From Oligoflexales bacterium (GTDB lineage Bacteria > Bdellovibrionota_B > Oligoflexia > Oligoflexales > JALZUQ01): a stretch of DNA of 64,000 nucleotides. Positions 36,530 through 45,972 of the stretch are shown here, in pieces; within the stretch, counting starts at the first letter, position 1, and each line of letters opens with the position of its first letter. Location: positions 1 to 64,000 of the forward strand of contig JALZUQ010000009.1 in the NCBI GenBank assembly GCA_023301465.1, written 5' to 3'. The notes under the pieces were generated by a model that saw only the letters and a program-made list of their open reading frames with translations, did no database searches and had not been told where the DNA came from. The translations under genes and the position numbers were made by a program.

Positions 36530-37501
36530 ATGTTATCCATTAAAAAGCCCATCATACAAATTATCATTACCACCGTTTTATCAACTACTAGCTTAAACCC
36601 TCTCTACGCCAGTGAAGCCAGCAATGATTTAAGCTGGTTCCACCTACCTGAAAAAAAACAGATCGATAACCAAAAAAGAAATGACGTACAAATAGTTGAA
36701 GACTTTACAGCACACACCCTTGCAGCTGGTGAGTTTAAATTAGGTCTTAATATTGATATTGGGATTTTGGATAGGCTAATGGTTGGCACAAGCCTTCTCA
36801 GCATAGTAGCAGGTGCACCAAGATTAGAGTTTAAGGTGAATGTTTGGAACAGTTCAAAACACAGCATCAGCACAACACTTGCTGGTGCGTACGCTGACGA
36901 AAACACCCTCGCAATTTGGATGGATAGTAAAAAACATTTTGATGAACTCAACGCAGCAGTTTTTCAGCCTGGGTTAACATGGAGCTACTCATTATCTCCA
37001 GACTTACAACTACACACTCATTATAGGGTTAGCATTGGCACACTGCGTGTTGATCTTTCTGAGTTTGGAAAACGAGAATTGTGGGAAGCAAAACACCCGG
37101 GCTCAAACTACCCAGGCGATACTAGCAACAGCAACGAAGAGACAGATAACCAAGAAGAGATTGCTGCATCCAGATCTAGTCCCTCACTTAGAACCCTTCA
37201 AGTGCAAGCTCTTGCTGGACTTCCGCAACAGCAATTTAGGGTTGTCGGGGAATTCAAAAGAGAAAGCGGCCATAGAATTTTTGTTGCTGCAAACGCCACT
37301 TGGCTAAAAATCAACCGTCTTGAAAGTCGTATTTTTAATATAAAAGCATCTCATCACTGGATTTTTGATAACTTACACTTAAGGATTGGCTTAGGTGTTC
37401 AGTATCAAGTTTTAGACGGCAGAGACTTGGATAACGAAGTACTAGATAATGAAAATAGTGTCATTCCCATTCCAGAATTTGAATTTTATTTTAGATTTTA
37501 A
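36530..37501 (+). CDS. Exported beta-rich outer-membrane-like protein
   Basis: 323 residues with a signal peptide ending near LNPLYASEA. The chain alternates hydrophobic strands with polar turns (LAAGEFKLGLNIDIGILDRL, LNAAVFQPGLTWSYSLSP, LHLRIGLGVQYQVLD) and ends in EFEFYFRF, an aromatic C-terminal residue favoured by outer-membrane barrels. An acidic Asn/Glu insertion lies near 200-220. No SD is seen before ATG. Its function is unknown. Confidence 0.65.
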   Translation: MLSIKKPIIQIIITTVLSTTSLNPLYASEASNDLSWFHLPEKKQIDNQKRNDVQIVEDFTAHTLAAGEFKLGLNIDIGILDRLMVGTSLLSIVAGAPRLEFKVNVWNSSKHSISTTLAGAYADENTLAIWMDSKKHFDELNAAVFQPGLTWSYSLSPDLQLHTHYRVSIGTLRVDLSEFGKRELWEAKHPGSNYPGDTSNSNEETDNQEEIAASRSSPSLRTLQVQALAGLPQQQFRVVGEFKRESGHRIFVAANATWLKINRLESRIFNIKASHHWIFDNLHLRIGLGVQYQVLDGRDLDNEVLDNENSVIPIPEFEFYFRF

Positions 37502-37511
37502 AGAGTTGACA

Positions 37512-37751
37512 CTACGACGCTGGCTGCAAAACTAAGACCTTTGAGGTTTTTGCATGGTCATCTTTTTTATTTTTGTCTTTTTTTAAATTATTTATGATTT
37601 TTTGATCTTTTTCAATAATTGGACGCTCTGGATACCAACTATCTTCTGGAGCATAGGCATGTAGGTCTTCACCTTTTATCATTCTTGTAATGATCTCTTT
37701 ATTGTGTTTTTTGCGAATTTCTTCTTGTCGCTCAAATTGAGATAGTTTCAC
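37512..37751 (-). CDS. Small hypothetical charged protein
   Basis: 79 residues from GTG 37751, with a GGAG about 11 bases upstream. The protein is highly charged, without signal or membrane segment (FERQEEIRKKHNKEIITRMI), so it is probably cytoplasmic. It converges on the barrel gene with 10 bases between. No family was recognised. The 280 bases between it and the next plus-strand gene show no clear promoter. Confidence 0.5.
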   Translation of the reverse strand: MKLSQFERQEEIRKKHNKEIITRMIKGEDLHAYAPEDSWYPERPIIEKDQKIINNLKKDKNKKDDHAKTSKVLVLQPAS

Positions 37752-38031
37752 TATATTGATTCTCCATGCATAGATAGTAAGTTATCGGCAAAAACAGAAA
37801 ATCCATTAAATCATCGCCACAAAAACCCAAGTATTGCGAAAGGTTATTCTCTAATATCTTTTGGATTAATTGTATAAAATTAAACTTTTACCAAAAAGTA
37901 AGGAATTGATCTTTGCTTAGTGGCTACACCTTTAAAAAAAAATAAACAGGATTTACATAGGATTAAGTTTCTTCAACTCAACTAGGCAATTTCTTCACCG
38001 AAGACTGTCTATCAATATTATGGAGGTTACT

Positions 38032-38808
38032 ATGAAAATGAAGTTACATGCAGCAATCTTTGCAGCAGCTACAATGGTCGGTGGAGTCGCGTTTGGTGTG
38101 AACACTGATAGCCTAGAAGAAGGTCAATGTATGGGTAAAGTGTATATGCCCGCACAATACAAGTTTGAAAAAGTACGCACAGTAAGTGCCGAAGCATCTC
38201 AAAGATTGAGAGTTACAGCACCTAAGTGGGAATATGTAAACGAGCAAGTTGAAGTATCACCTGCTTATACAGTTAAAAAAGTTGTTCCAGCAAAATACGA
38301 ATACACTACAGAAAAAGTTGTTGATAGACCAGCTCGTGTTGAAATCAAAAAAAGCACTGATAAAAACGCTGGCGACGTTGTATGTAAAGTTGCAATTCCT
38401 GAGACTTATAGAACAGTTCGCAGACAAACTTTAGTTCAAGAAGCACAAACTGTTGACGTTGAAATCCCGGCAAAATACGCAACGATCAAAGTAAAAAGAC
38501 TTGTAGAGGACAGTCAAGTATTCCAAGAAGATATTCCTGAAAAATATCAAGAGTACACAACAAAAACATTAGCTTCTCCTGCATCTTACTCTTGGCAACA
38601 AGTTCTATGTAAGACAAACGGAAACCGCTCAACTGTAAAGCAGCTTCAGCAAGCACTTAAGTCTCAAGGTTACAACCCGGGAAGAATTGACGGGATTTTA
38701 GGATCAGAAACTTACTCTGCAGTTCGTACGTTCCAAAAGAGAAACTCTCTTGCACAAGGCTCAATTACTTATGAGGTTTTAACAAAACTTGGTGTTAACG
38801 CTCACTAA
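38032..38808 (+). CDS. Peptidoglycan-binding repeat protein, copy 1
   Basis: 258 residues from ATG 38032, with GGAGG five bases upstream. A signal peptide is followed by a pair of conserved Cys motifs (GQCMGKVY; DVVCKVAIP) and about six copies of a 20-25-residue unit of the form PAxYxxxxxKxV (PAQYKFEKVRTV, PAKYEYTTEKVV, PAKYATIKVKRL). The C-terminus is a PG_binding_1 domain (VKQLQQALKSQGYNPGRIDG and ETYSAVRTFQKRN). It is probably a cell-wall-associated envelope protein. A close paralogue with the same architecture lies at 51435-52226. Confidence 0.85.
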   Translation: MKMKLHAAIFAAATMVGGVAFGVNTDSLEEGQCMGKVYMPAQYKFEKVRTVSAEASQRLRVTAPKWEYVNEQVEVSPAYTVKKVVPAKYEYTTEKVVDRPARVEIKKSTDKNAGDVVCKVAIPETYRTVRRQTLVQEAQTVDVEIPAKYATIKVKRLVEDSQVFQEDIPEKYQEYTTKTLASPASYSWQQVLCKTNGNRSTVKQLQQALKSQGYNPGRIDGILGSETYSAVRTFQKRNSLAQGSITYEVLTKLGVNAH

Positions 38809-38827
38809 GCATTATCAGTCATAAAAT

Positions 38828-38864
38828 AAAACCCGCATTCAATATATTTATGAATGCGGGTTTT
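38828..38864. terminator. Bidirectional terminator
   Basis: A perfect 14-bp inverted repeat, AAAACCCGCATTCA (38828-38841) with TGAATGCGGGTTTT (38851-38864), has a 9-base loop. It lies between two convergent genes and has T-runs on both strands. Confidence 0.92.
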
Positions 38865-38880
38865 ATGATTAAAGAACGGA

Positions 38881-39483
38881 TTAGATCCCTACTTCAGCAC
38901 CAATTGCTATTGAAAAATTACCCGATGAGCTTTCATCACCATCAACAAGCAAGGATTGACTATTTGAATTTATCTCTAAAATTTCAGTCTTATCGAAACT
39001 ATAATCGCCTTGAAGTAAAAACTTTAAGATTGGTAAGAACTTAGGAGCCCACTTTATACCTACAGCAAGCCTTACTCCACTAGAGTCTGTAGAGCCCTCT
39101 ATGCCATTTTTTTCATCAAAACTAAGGCTACCAAAAGCATAACCCAACTTTGCGTAAGGGGTAACACTAAGTAAATCTATTGGTAACCAAGCCATCAACT
39201 CCGGAATAAAGACAAAACCAGAAGACCCTTCAACATTATCAAAGTTCTTCGCATCAAAATCCACATACTCCACTGCTAATCCTATAGCAACAGGCAAAAG
39301 CGGAACTGGAGACAAATGAAACGCACCCGTAACACTTAAACCACTTAGCTCTGCATTTTCTGATCCGGGAGCTTTGTAGTCCACTAAACGATAACCAGCT
39401 AAAAGCTGAACATCAAACAACCCATAAGCTGATTGACTTACGAACCCAGATACAATCAACAGGCTTAATAATAAAGATTTCAT
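38881..39483 (-). CDS. Small outer-membrane beta-barrel protein
   Basis: 200 residues with a signal peptide ending at SAYG. The rest shows amphipathic strands typical of 8-stranded OmpA/OmpW-like barrels (VQLLAGYRLVDYKA, GLAVEYVDFDAKNF, PYAKLGYAFGSLSFDE, SSGVRLAVGIKW, GNFSIAIGAEVGI). SD is a weak GGAG-like stretch at the start (CCATGGAGT read on the minus strand context is uncertain). It shares a terminator with the convergent peptidoglycan-binding gene. Function unknown. Confidence 0.75.
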   Translation of the reverse strand: MKSLLLSLLIVSGFVSQSAYGLFDVQLLAGYRLVDYKAPGSENAELSGLSVTGAFHLSPVPLLPVAIGLAVEYVDFDAKNFDNVEGSSGFVFIPELMAWLPIDLLSVTPYAKLGYAFGSLSFDEKNGIEGSTDSSGVRLAVGIKWAPKFLPILKFLLQGDYSFDKTEILEINSNSQSLLVDGDESSSGNFSIAIGAEVGI

Positions 39484-39638
39484 GGAGTAGCTCCCAAGGT
39501 AAAATGTTAATTCCTAAATAAGATAATAGGGAGCCTCTCACATGTCAAAGCAATACCTCTTAGTCAGTAAGCACTTAATATTAAAGAGATAGTAAGGCCT
39601 GTTTACACAAACATCAAAACACTTAAGGAGCCCCACGA

Positions 39639-39836
39639 ATGAAACCATTACCTTGCTACCTGTCAAACACATTATTATCTTTATCAGAAGACTTCTGCCC
39701 TTATGACTACCCTGAAGATAGACTGCATCGTAAAAGGGGTTTAGCAAAAGAAAAACTCCAAATACAAGAAAGTTATTACCCTAAAGGTTTTGTAACACTC
39801 GTTTATGAAGTTTTAACTGAAAGACATTGGGATTAA
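39639..39836 (+). CDS. Small hypothetical protein
   Basis: 65 residues preceded by AGGAG eight bases before ATG, which is the main reason to call it. It has two cysteines (PCYLSN, DFCPYD), is rich in aromatic and charged residues, and has no signal peptide. Nothing recognisable. It lies alone between the barrel gene and a sigma-54 promoter. Confidence 0.55.
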   Translation: MKPLPCYLSNTLLSLSEDFCPYDYPEDRLHRKRGLAKEKLQIQESYYPKGFVTLVYEVLTERHWD

Positions 39837-39937
39837 ATATGTGCACAACTTTTTGTCAAACTGTATAAAATCTGTCATTTACAATCACTAGCTTTACATA
39901 AGTAGCTGTATTTACTTGGAATTATATTTTCTTATGA

Positions 39938-39953
39938 TGGTATGTCTCTTGCT
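39938..39953 (+). promoter_or_regulatory. Sigma-54 promoter
   Basis: TGGTATGTCTCTTGCT fits TGGYAYR-N4-TTGCW at every constrained position. Transcription would begin near 39964, giving a leader of about 40 bases with SD AAGGAG before the TTG start at 40003. No enhancer site for an activator was identified. Confidence 0.75.
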
Positions 39954-40002
39954 TCTTAGTACCACTAGACAAAACAACCGTTAAAAACCTAAGGAGACCT
40001 CA

Positions 40003-41340
40003 TTGGAAAAGATTATCAGCAAAATTCAAATGGTAATACTTCTTTGCTTATCAGTTTCATGTACAGCCGATTTCAGTGGGTTTACTAGTGGAGATAATGA
40101 AAAAAAATTAGCAGGAGCGAATGACGCTGGTTTTGGTGACCAACCGTCTTCATATGGTGACCAACCTAATACAAATAATATCACTGGAATTGGAAGCCCT
40201 GATTCAAGTGGAAACGGGAACTTAACTGATAACATCATTGATGAAACTGGAAACTATGAAAGTGCTAATAGTGAATTGAAAATGCCGGTCGAGTGTTTAT
40301 TGACAAACATAAGCAGCACAAACAATGTAACAAATAAAAACTTTGTTTTACAGCTTAGAGACTCTAACAACCAAGTTATTTTAGCAACAAGAAGTGGGAC
40401 ACATGCCATTAGTAGAGGAAAAGCATGTGATAAAAGTGAGAACTGTTATGAATTAAATTTTCCAAGTATTGCTTTAGACAAAAAACTAAACGATGGTAGC
40501 TTTCAAGGAGACTTTACTCTTTGCCGAATTAGTAAAGAAACAATAGACTCTACATTAAACCAAATGAAATGTGCATATAACACAAATCTTGAGATACAAA
40601 AAAGCCCTAGTGGTATTATTGGTTATGACAAACTTCCAGTCGATTATCAAGTCGTTGATGGCAAAGTCGAAATAACAAAATATAGAGGTATGCCCGGCAG
40701 TGGTGAAGATGAAGGTTCATTGATCGTAGGGCATAGGGCTTTAGGATTTATGGCACACGAGTCTTGTAGCTACGATAATGGTACGACTGATTTAGTTTCT
40801 CCACTAGTTTTAGACTTAAATAAGGACGGTGCTCTCTCTTTAGTGTCTGTTGATAAAGGCGTTCAGTTTGACTTTAATGGTGATGGCCTGAAATCCACAA
40901 CTGGTTGGGTCAGCCCTGAAGACGGCCTCCTAGCAATTGATTTAAATCAAAACAATACAATTGACTCAGGATTAGAGCTTCTTGGTGAGTTCACTGGAAC
41001 AAAAAAATCGGTGCATAAGCACGGATTTGCAGCTTTGAAGAGTTTTGATAGCAATGGTGATGGTGTTATTAATAAAATGGATAAAAAATATTTTAAAATG
41101 TTTCGTGTTTGGCAAGATAAAAATCAAGATGGAATCTCTCAAAAAAACGAACTATCTACATTAAAACAGTTAAAAATAACATCCTTAAACGTTGGTTTTA
41201 CAAAAAAGAACACAGTAATAAATAAAGGTAATGCAATCACTTTATTTGGGTCATATAAATTGAATGGTAAAAAACACAAGATGGATGATGTTTGGTTTAA
41301 AATTAGCAAGAAAAACAAAGGAGTTAACAATGCAAAATAA
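40003..41340 (+). CDS. EF-hand-like calcium-binding lipoprotein
   Basis: 445 residues starting at TTG, six bases after AAGGAG; no ATG competes. Lipobox LSVSC (Cys20) leads to a Gly/Asn/Ser linker with a direct repeat (GDQPSSYGDQPN). The C-terminal half carries several Asp-rich loops: LDLNKDGALSLVSVDKGVQF, DFNGDGLKSTTGWVSPEDG, DLNQNNTIDSGLELLGEF, SNGDGVINKMDKKYF and DKNQDGISQKNEL. This series is typical of secreted calcium-binding proteins of Gram-negatives. It probably acts at the cell surface. The next gene overlaps its end. Confidence 0.82.
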   Translation: MEKIISKIQMVILLCLSVSCTADFSGFTSGDNEKKLAGANDAGFGDQPSSYGDQPNTNNITGIGSPDSSGNGNLTDNIIDETGNYESANSELKMPVECLLTNISSTNNVTNKNFVLQLRDSNNQVILATRSGTHAISRGKACDKSENCYELNFPSIALDKKLNDGSFQGDFTLCRISKETIDSTLNQMKCAYNTNLEIQKSPSGIIGYDKLPVDYQVVDGKVEITKYRGMPGSGEDEGSLIVGHRALGFMAHESCSYDNGTTDLVSPLVLDLNKDGALSLVSVDKGVQFDFNGDGLKSTTGWVSPEDGLLAIDLNQNNTIDSGLELLGEFTGTKKSVHKHGFAALKSFDSNGDGVINKMDKKYFKMFRVWQDKNQDGISQKNELSTLKQLKITSLNVGFTKKNTVINKGNAITLFGSYKLNGKKHKMDDVWFKISKKNKGVNNAK

Positions 41341-42037
41341 AAAACATATGATTTTAAATTTAATGAGTTTAGTATTTATTTTAATTATTTATGTAACACC
41401 AACTTATGGTTCTTCACAATATGAGTTCAACGTGAGTTCTAAAGACAGACAGGATTTGACTTCTGCCTTAAAGAACCTAGGAGTTGTGGACAGCAAAGGC
41501 TGTGTAAACAACTACTCTAACCAACCAAATATATTTATGTTTTTGTTTCAACCGCCCGGGCATTCTCTGATGCAAAACGGTGTACCAACAAATAAAGAAG
41601 TTTGGGCAAGTAACATTCATCAGTCAGGTTCACGTTATATTTTAACCTCAAAAAACCCAGATAAATTTCATTCTCACAGCGAAATATTTCCCGTGTCAGA
41701 TAATAGAGACTTTACTGATTACTTAACAAGTGTTTGTGCTGCAGTTTTATCACATACTTTATTCTACCCGAAAAACAGTGAAAGAGTTGAGTCTATTAAC
41801 TTTCAAATGGCTGATATTGATTTTGATACAAGTGATGCTAGATTTGTTTCTCCTGTTACTAGGACACATGATTTTGAACCAATTAAAGATGTTTTAGAAG
41901 TTAATATTATAACGCAAAACGGTGACAGAAGCCCTTCAGCATTAACAGTCTATTTTAAAAAATCCATTGGTATTGTAGGGATAAAAAACGGTAGTTTGAA
42001 CTTTCCAAGAGTGTTGATAGCAATAGACCAAAAATAA
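41330..42037 (+). CDS. Exported protein of unknown function
   Basis: 235 residues from ATG 41330, chosen for AAAGGAG six bases upstream; it overlaps the stop of the calcium-binding lipoprotein gene by 11 bases, so the two are coupled. A signal peptide (LNLMSLVFILIIYVTPTYG) precedes a mixed alpha/beta chain with two cysteines (DSKGCVNNY, LTSVCAAVL). No family recognised. Coupling implies a joint role with the lipoprotein, perhaps as a periplasmic partner. Confidence 0.75.
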   Translation: MQNKKHMILNLMSLVFILIIYVTPTYGSSQYEFNVSSKDRQDLTSALKNLGVVDSKGCVNNYSNQPNIFMFLFQPPGHSLMQNGVPTNKEVWASNIHQSGSRYILTSKNPDKFHSHSEIFPVSDNRDFTDYLTSVCAAVLSHTLFYPKNSERVESINFQMADIDFDTSDARFVSPVTRTHDFEPIKDVLEVNIITQNGDRSPSALTVYFKKSIGIVGIKNGSLNFPRVLIAIDQK

Positions 42038-42085
42038 TTTAACTTATTTTTATGTAAAAAACTGTATGGAACATCGTTAAATTTG

Positions 42086-42340
<255 letters not shown>

Positions 42341-42346
<6 letters not shown>

Positions 42347-42396
42347 GTGTTTTTAGCTAAGTGTTTTTAGCTAAGTGTTTTTAGCTAACTGTTTTC
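42341..42396. repeat. 14-bp tandem repeat, 3 perfect copies plus 1 variant
   Basis: AGCTAAGTGTTTTT is repeated at 42341, 42355 and 42369, followed by AGCTAACTGTTTTC at 42383. Copies are identical, indicating recent expansion. The following 200 bases, up to the convergent cytochrome gene end at 42605, hold only a weak CCCTA/TAGGG hairpin (about 42460-42476). Confidence 0.95.
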
Positions 42397-42604
42397 AACC
42401 ATTAGCTTTTTTCAATCTTATGTTTTAGCACAGTTGTCTCGATCAATGTCGTTTTACCCTAACTAAATAGGGATAATCACTTCACCCCCAAAGACAAACA
42501 GTAGGATTCTAAACAAAATTAATATATCTCGGGTTTAGTGCTTTTACTTTCAAATTCTTAATAATAAAAAACGATATATGGTTATGGAAGCTTTATAAAT
42601 CAAT

Positions 42605-43843
42605 TTATTGATGTTTCTCAATTTTTTGAAAACGTATACTAAAATCATCTAAAGACAGTGATCGATCGATCGGTATGATCATGGGATTTTGACTGATAGT
42701 ATTCATACTATTTTTCTTAAAAACATAGCCCTCTTCTAGGTAGTTTATATTTTCAGCTTTTGAAATTCCATTAACAACTACTTCAACACCTTGAACAAAT
42801 AATGATTCTGAACTAGATATTTTTGGGTTTGAAATACGGTAATTTTTGTCATCATGTTCATAAATATCAATTGAAAATTTTGCTTTAAAACCAATAAGAT
42901 TATCTAGATCGAACTCTAAAACAACTTTAGATAGCGGAGATTTCTGTAGGAAATCAAAATTAGAAATATTTTTCTTAGAAACTAGAACCTTGTCTATCTT
43001 AAAGCCAGAGTGATGTTCACGGTGTCGTAGTGCAATTTTGTTCTCACCTTGTAATAAATCGTATTGATAAGGAGACCTTACCCATTGCAACCCACTATTG
43101 GATGATTTAAACGACCAATTTCCACCCGCGAGAACAGATCTAAAGACATTTTCATCAGAAGTGTCTTCATACTTGAGGTACACATTGTACTCACCCGGAT
43201 CAACTATATAAAATGAATAATCAAAACCCATAAGGGTATTTTTATTATATGACAGATCGTCAAAATAAGAATCATCAAAAGAGATAAATCGTGTATCAAA
43301 TGAACTTAAAAACTCTTTTTTTAATGGACCAGATAACTCACCGTCTTCTGCTTCAAACAAAAAAGTGTCCGCTGAATTTGGGTTGCTTCCTAATTGATTT
43401 TTTTCGTATGAATATTTTATTGGTTTCGTTTGTACATAGCCTTTACTCAACGAAAGATCGGCAACCATTTTCTCTATTGCTCGCTTTATTTCATCACCAT
43501 TTTCTTCACAATCACCCCAACAATTGTGATCATCAATAGACAGACGTCGCACAATACGAGAATGAGCTGGAAACTCAAGATTTAATTTTTTGTGATCTAT
43601 AAGAAGACCAAAAGATGTTTTCGCGTCATCAATAGCAAATTTTGGTGCAATATCTGCCTTATGACACTCAGAACAATGCTCTACGAGTAAAGGGTGAACA
43701 TGTTCTTCGTATTTATCTATTGCTAGCTCACGATCAAAGTCGCTATTAACGATAACGTCACTACTACTAGAAGAAGCATCGTTTAACTCTTCATTTCCAC
43801 ACCCTACAAACAAAAGGGTAAATAAAAAAATAATGATTTTCAC
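42605..43843 (-). CDS. Cytochrome c lipoprotein with CBM6-like domain (cassette B)
   Basis: 412 residues from GTG 43843, with AAGGA upstream. Lipobox FVGC (Cys15), a Ser-rich linker, then a haem c domain with CSECH (57-61) in HCSECHKADIAPKF. A beta-sandwich follows that looks like a carbohydrate-binding module of the CBM6 type: FLFEAEDGELSGP, YSFYIVDPGEYNVYLKYED, GENKIALRHREHHSGFKIDK. It has a further C-terminal region of unknown type. It is the last gene of a four-gene operon, 11 bases after the DUF1501 gene, and has no counterpart in cassette A. Confidence 0.78.
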   Translation of the reverse strand: MKIIIFLFTLLFVGCGNEELNDASSSSSDVIVNSDFDRELAIDKYEEHVHPLLVEHCSECHKADIAPKFAIDDAKTSFGLLIDHKKLNLEFPAHSRIVRRLSIDDHNCWGDCEENGDEIKRAIEKMVADLSLSKGYVQTKPIKYSYEKNQLGSNPNSADTFLFEAEDGELSGPLKKEFLSSFDTRFISFDDSYFDDLSYNKNTLMGFDYSFYIVDPGEYNVYLKYEDTSDENVFRSVLAGGNWSFKSSNSGLQWVRSPYQYDLLQGENKIALRHREHHSGFKIDKVLVSKKNISNFDFLQKSPLSKVVLEFDLDNLIGFKAKFSIDIYEHDDKNYRISNPKISSSESLFVQGVEVVVNGISKAENINYLEEGYVFKKNSMNTISQNPMIIPIDRSLSLDDFSIRFQKIEKHQ

Positions 43844-43854
43844 TCTAAATCCTT

Positions 43855-45315
43855 CTATGAATTATTAACAAGAAATGCTTTATCTTTATCTGCTATCTCT
43901 TTTTCAATAATATCTTTAATCTCTTTATCGCTTTTCTTAGCAAAAGCAAGGTAGTGATGTGCGATAAGCTTTGCTGCAAGCACAGGTGAATCAGCCCCCT
44001 CCCAAGACAAACGATCTATAGAGCCATTTTGAGAAAAATGACCGATCTGTCTTTGTATGTATTCTGGCTTAGCGGACCCACTACCGTTTACAGTATAGAG
44101 CTGAATACATGATCTTGTACTACTATCGGAGCTTGGTAAAAAACCCGGCCGGATAGATTGATCACCATCAGGATTTTCACGATTATTTGAAGAACAAGCA
44201 ATACCTCCGTCTGTAATGACGCAAATCATTCCATCACGTTTTTTCTGATTTGCAGCTTCTAATATATTAGAGATTTCGGTTGCTATTTGAGTGTCTTTTG
44301 AAATAATCTGATTCTGGTTTTGCCCATGATAATCACAACCTCCGATTTGCCGAACACCAAAACCCGCATAACCATCTAATACCAATTTAGCCATTGATCC
44401 AAGATCCGAGTCCGCACCAAAAATATTTGTGATGATATCGTCTTGACTTGGATCTATTTCGGACATTTTAAAGTTTGTAAGTTGATCAATTCCTTTTTTC
44501 CCAGCACATTCCAAAATTTCTTTCACTTGATCCGATACGCTTTTTTGACTGAAATTTGCCAACTGCCTACGATTCATTAACTCGCCTTGTTTAAGAATGG
44601 TCGAAACTTTTGAACCTAAAAGGTCTGATAACACTCCGGGTAATACCAGTTCTCTTGCTGCTTGAGACCCAGAAATAAAAGCGGGTTTATTTTCAGGAGC
44701 TAATGATCCGCTAGGGACCCTTGAATTACCTCCAGAAAAAGTATTCGATGTTGACACACCAGAGATGAGACTCCCGTGGATCGCCTGTGCAATATAACCA
44801 ACTGGATTTAACTCATTGTTTGAAGTGTCATCGTTTGAACGTGCACAAATTAAAGCACCATCCGAATTTTTTCTAGTTAATTCTGATGTGTTCTCCTTAA
44901 TAATTCTTGCAAACGTACCCAATGGGTTCATTGGAATTCCGATTAAGTTCTCTTTTTCTTGTACTTGCGTCCGGTAATCCTCTACATTGTTCGCAATTCC
45001 AAGTGATGTATAAGCTTCAGCAGGCAAGTCTCTGCCGCCTTCTCCTCCCACAAAAATATTTCGTCCGGGACCATTAAAGCCACCTGCACAATCAATTACA
45101 ATGAAAAATGGAATATCAAGATTGGGCTCATTAGACTTGCAATTATCCGCTTTAGCAATACTAGACAATGAAGACAAAACGGAAGGCACTAAAAACAAAC
45201 TGTTTGACGCTATGTAGCCTTGAGCTAGTAAGTCTCGTCGATTGACAGGTGTGCCATGTGGTTTAACATTAGGGTTTGTTTCCATTAAAAATTTTATGTA
45301 TTTTTTTAAATTCAT
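43855..45315 (-). CDS. DUF1501-family exported protein (cassette B)
   Basis: 486 residues. A twin-Arg containing start (VNRRDLLAQGYIASNSLFLV) suggests Tat export as in the cassette A protein. Family features: PFFIVIDCAGGFNGPGRNIF, FGVRQIGGCDYHGQNQNQI and MICVITDGGIACSSNNREN, corresponding to the metal-site regions of the alkaline-phosphatase-fold group, although several positions differ from cassette A. Spacing of 12 bases to the upstream lipoprotein gene and 11 to the downstream one indicates an operon. Confidence 0.75.
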   Translation of the reverse strand: MNLKKYIKFLMETNPNVKPHGTPVNRRDLLAQGYIASNSLFLVPSVLSSLSSIAKADNCKSNEPNLDIPFFIVIDCAGGFNGPGRNIFVGGEGGRDLPAEAYTSLGIANNVEDYRTQVQEKENLIGIPMNPLGTFARIIKENTSELTRKNSDGALICARSNDDTSNNELNPVGYIAQAIHGSLISGVSTSNTFSGGNSRVPSGSLAPENKPAFISGSQAARELVLPGVLSDLLGSKVSTILKQGELMNRRQLANFSQKSVSDQVKEILECAGKKGIDQLTNFKMSEIDPSQDDIITNIFGADSDLGSMAKLVLDGYAGFGVRQIGGCDYHGQNQNQIISKDTQIATEISNILEAANQKKRDGMICVITDGGIACSSNNRENPDGDQSIRPGFLPSSDSSTRSCIQLYTVNGSGSAKPEYIQRQIGHFSQNGSIDRLSWEGADSPVLAAKLIAHHYLAFAKKSDKEIKDIIEKEIADKDKAFLVNNS

Positions 45316-45327
45316 TACGTTTTCCTT

Positions 45328-45951
45328 TTAGTGAAAAATTGCTGCAGGGGAACTTAATAATAAAGAGCACGCTGAAACTAAAGTTGCTTTCTTGACCTTA
45401 TCTTCAGACTCACTGATTGCCCCCAACTCAGACAAAGAAAGATTCATTGTCTCAACGAGAATGTCTTGCGTTTCTATTCTAGCTTCTTCGTTTGATTCAC
45501 CAAAAACTCTGCTTGTCATTTCACCTGCTATTTCCTCTAATTGTAGGCTTAAACTATTTACAGAGAGCGAAAAATCAAATCCATAAAATTCTGTTTTTCT
45601 ATCGTATGCGATATTACACACGTAACTAGAAAATTTAATTAGTGCAGCATAAACATCCGGTGTGTATTGAGTGATTTCACCGCCTTTAGGCAAGGCCATG
45701 CTCGAAATTCTATTATAATATCGCCTAACTATCATTTGATCATTGGGGCTATTTAAATTAACTTCTGTAACACTTATATAAAAGTTATATATTTTTCTAA
45801 AACTTCTAATCTGTAAATCGGAATCAAGCCCAAAACTTGCACTTCCAATAGAACCATTACTGCTCCCATTCACCGTATTTGAATTTCCTTGTTCACCGGA
45901 ACACGAAAAAAGCATACAAAATATTAATATTAGATAACTTTTTATTTTCAT
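45328..45951 (-). CDS. Small lipoprotein of the DUF1501 cassette B
   Basis: 207 residues with lipobox CMLFSC (Cys17), a Gly/Ser/Asn linker and a helical body ending in ATLVSACSLLLSSPAAIF. The end segment and the gene's place between the cytochrome and DUF1501 genes match the cassette A lipoprotein at 30363-31016. GAGGA precedes ATG. No function is known. Confidence 0.75.
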   Translation of the reverse strand: MKIKSYLILIFCMLFSCSGEQGNSNTVNGSSNGSIGSASFGLDSDLQIRSFRKIYNFYISVTEVNLNSPNDQMIVRRYYNRISSMALPKGGEITQYTPDVYAALIKFSSYVCNIAYDRKTEFYGFDFSLSVNSLSLQLEEIAGEMTSRVFGESNEEARIETQDILVETMNLSLSELGAISESEDKVKKATLVSACSLLLSSPAAIFH

Positions 45952-45972
45952 TAAAATCCTCTTCTATAAATA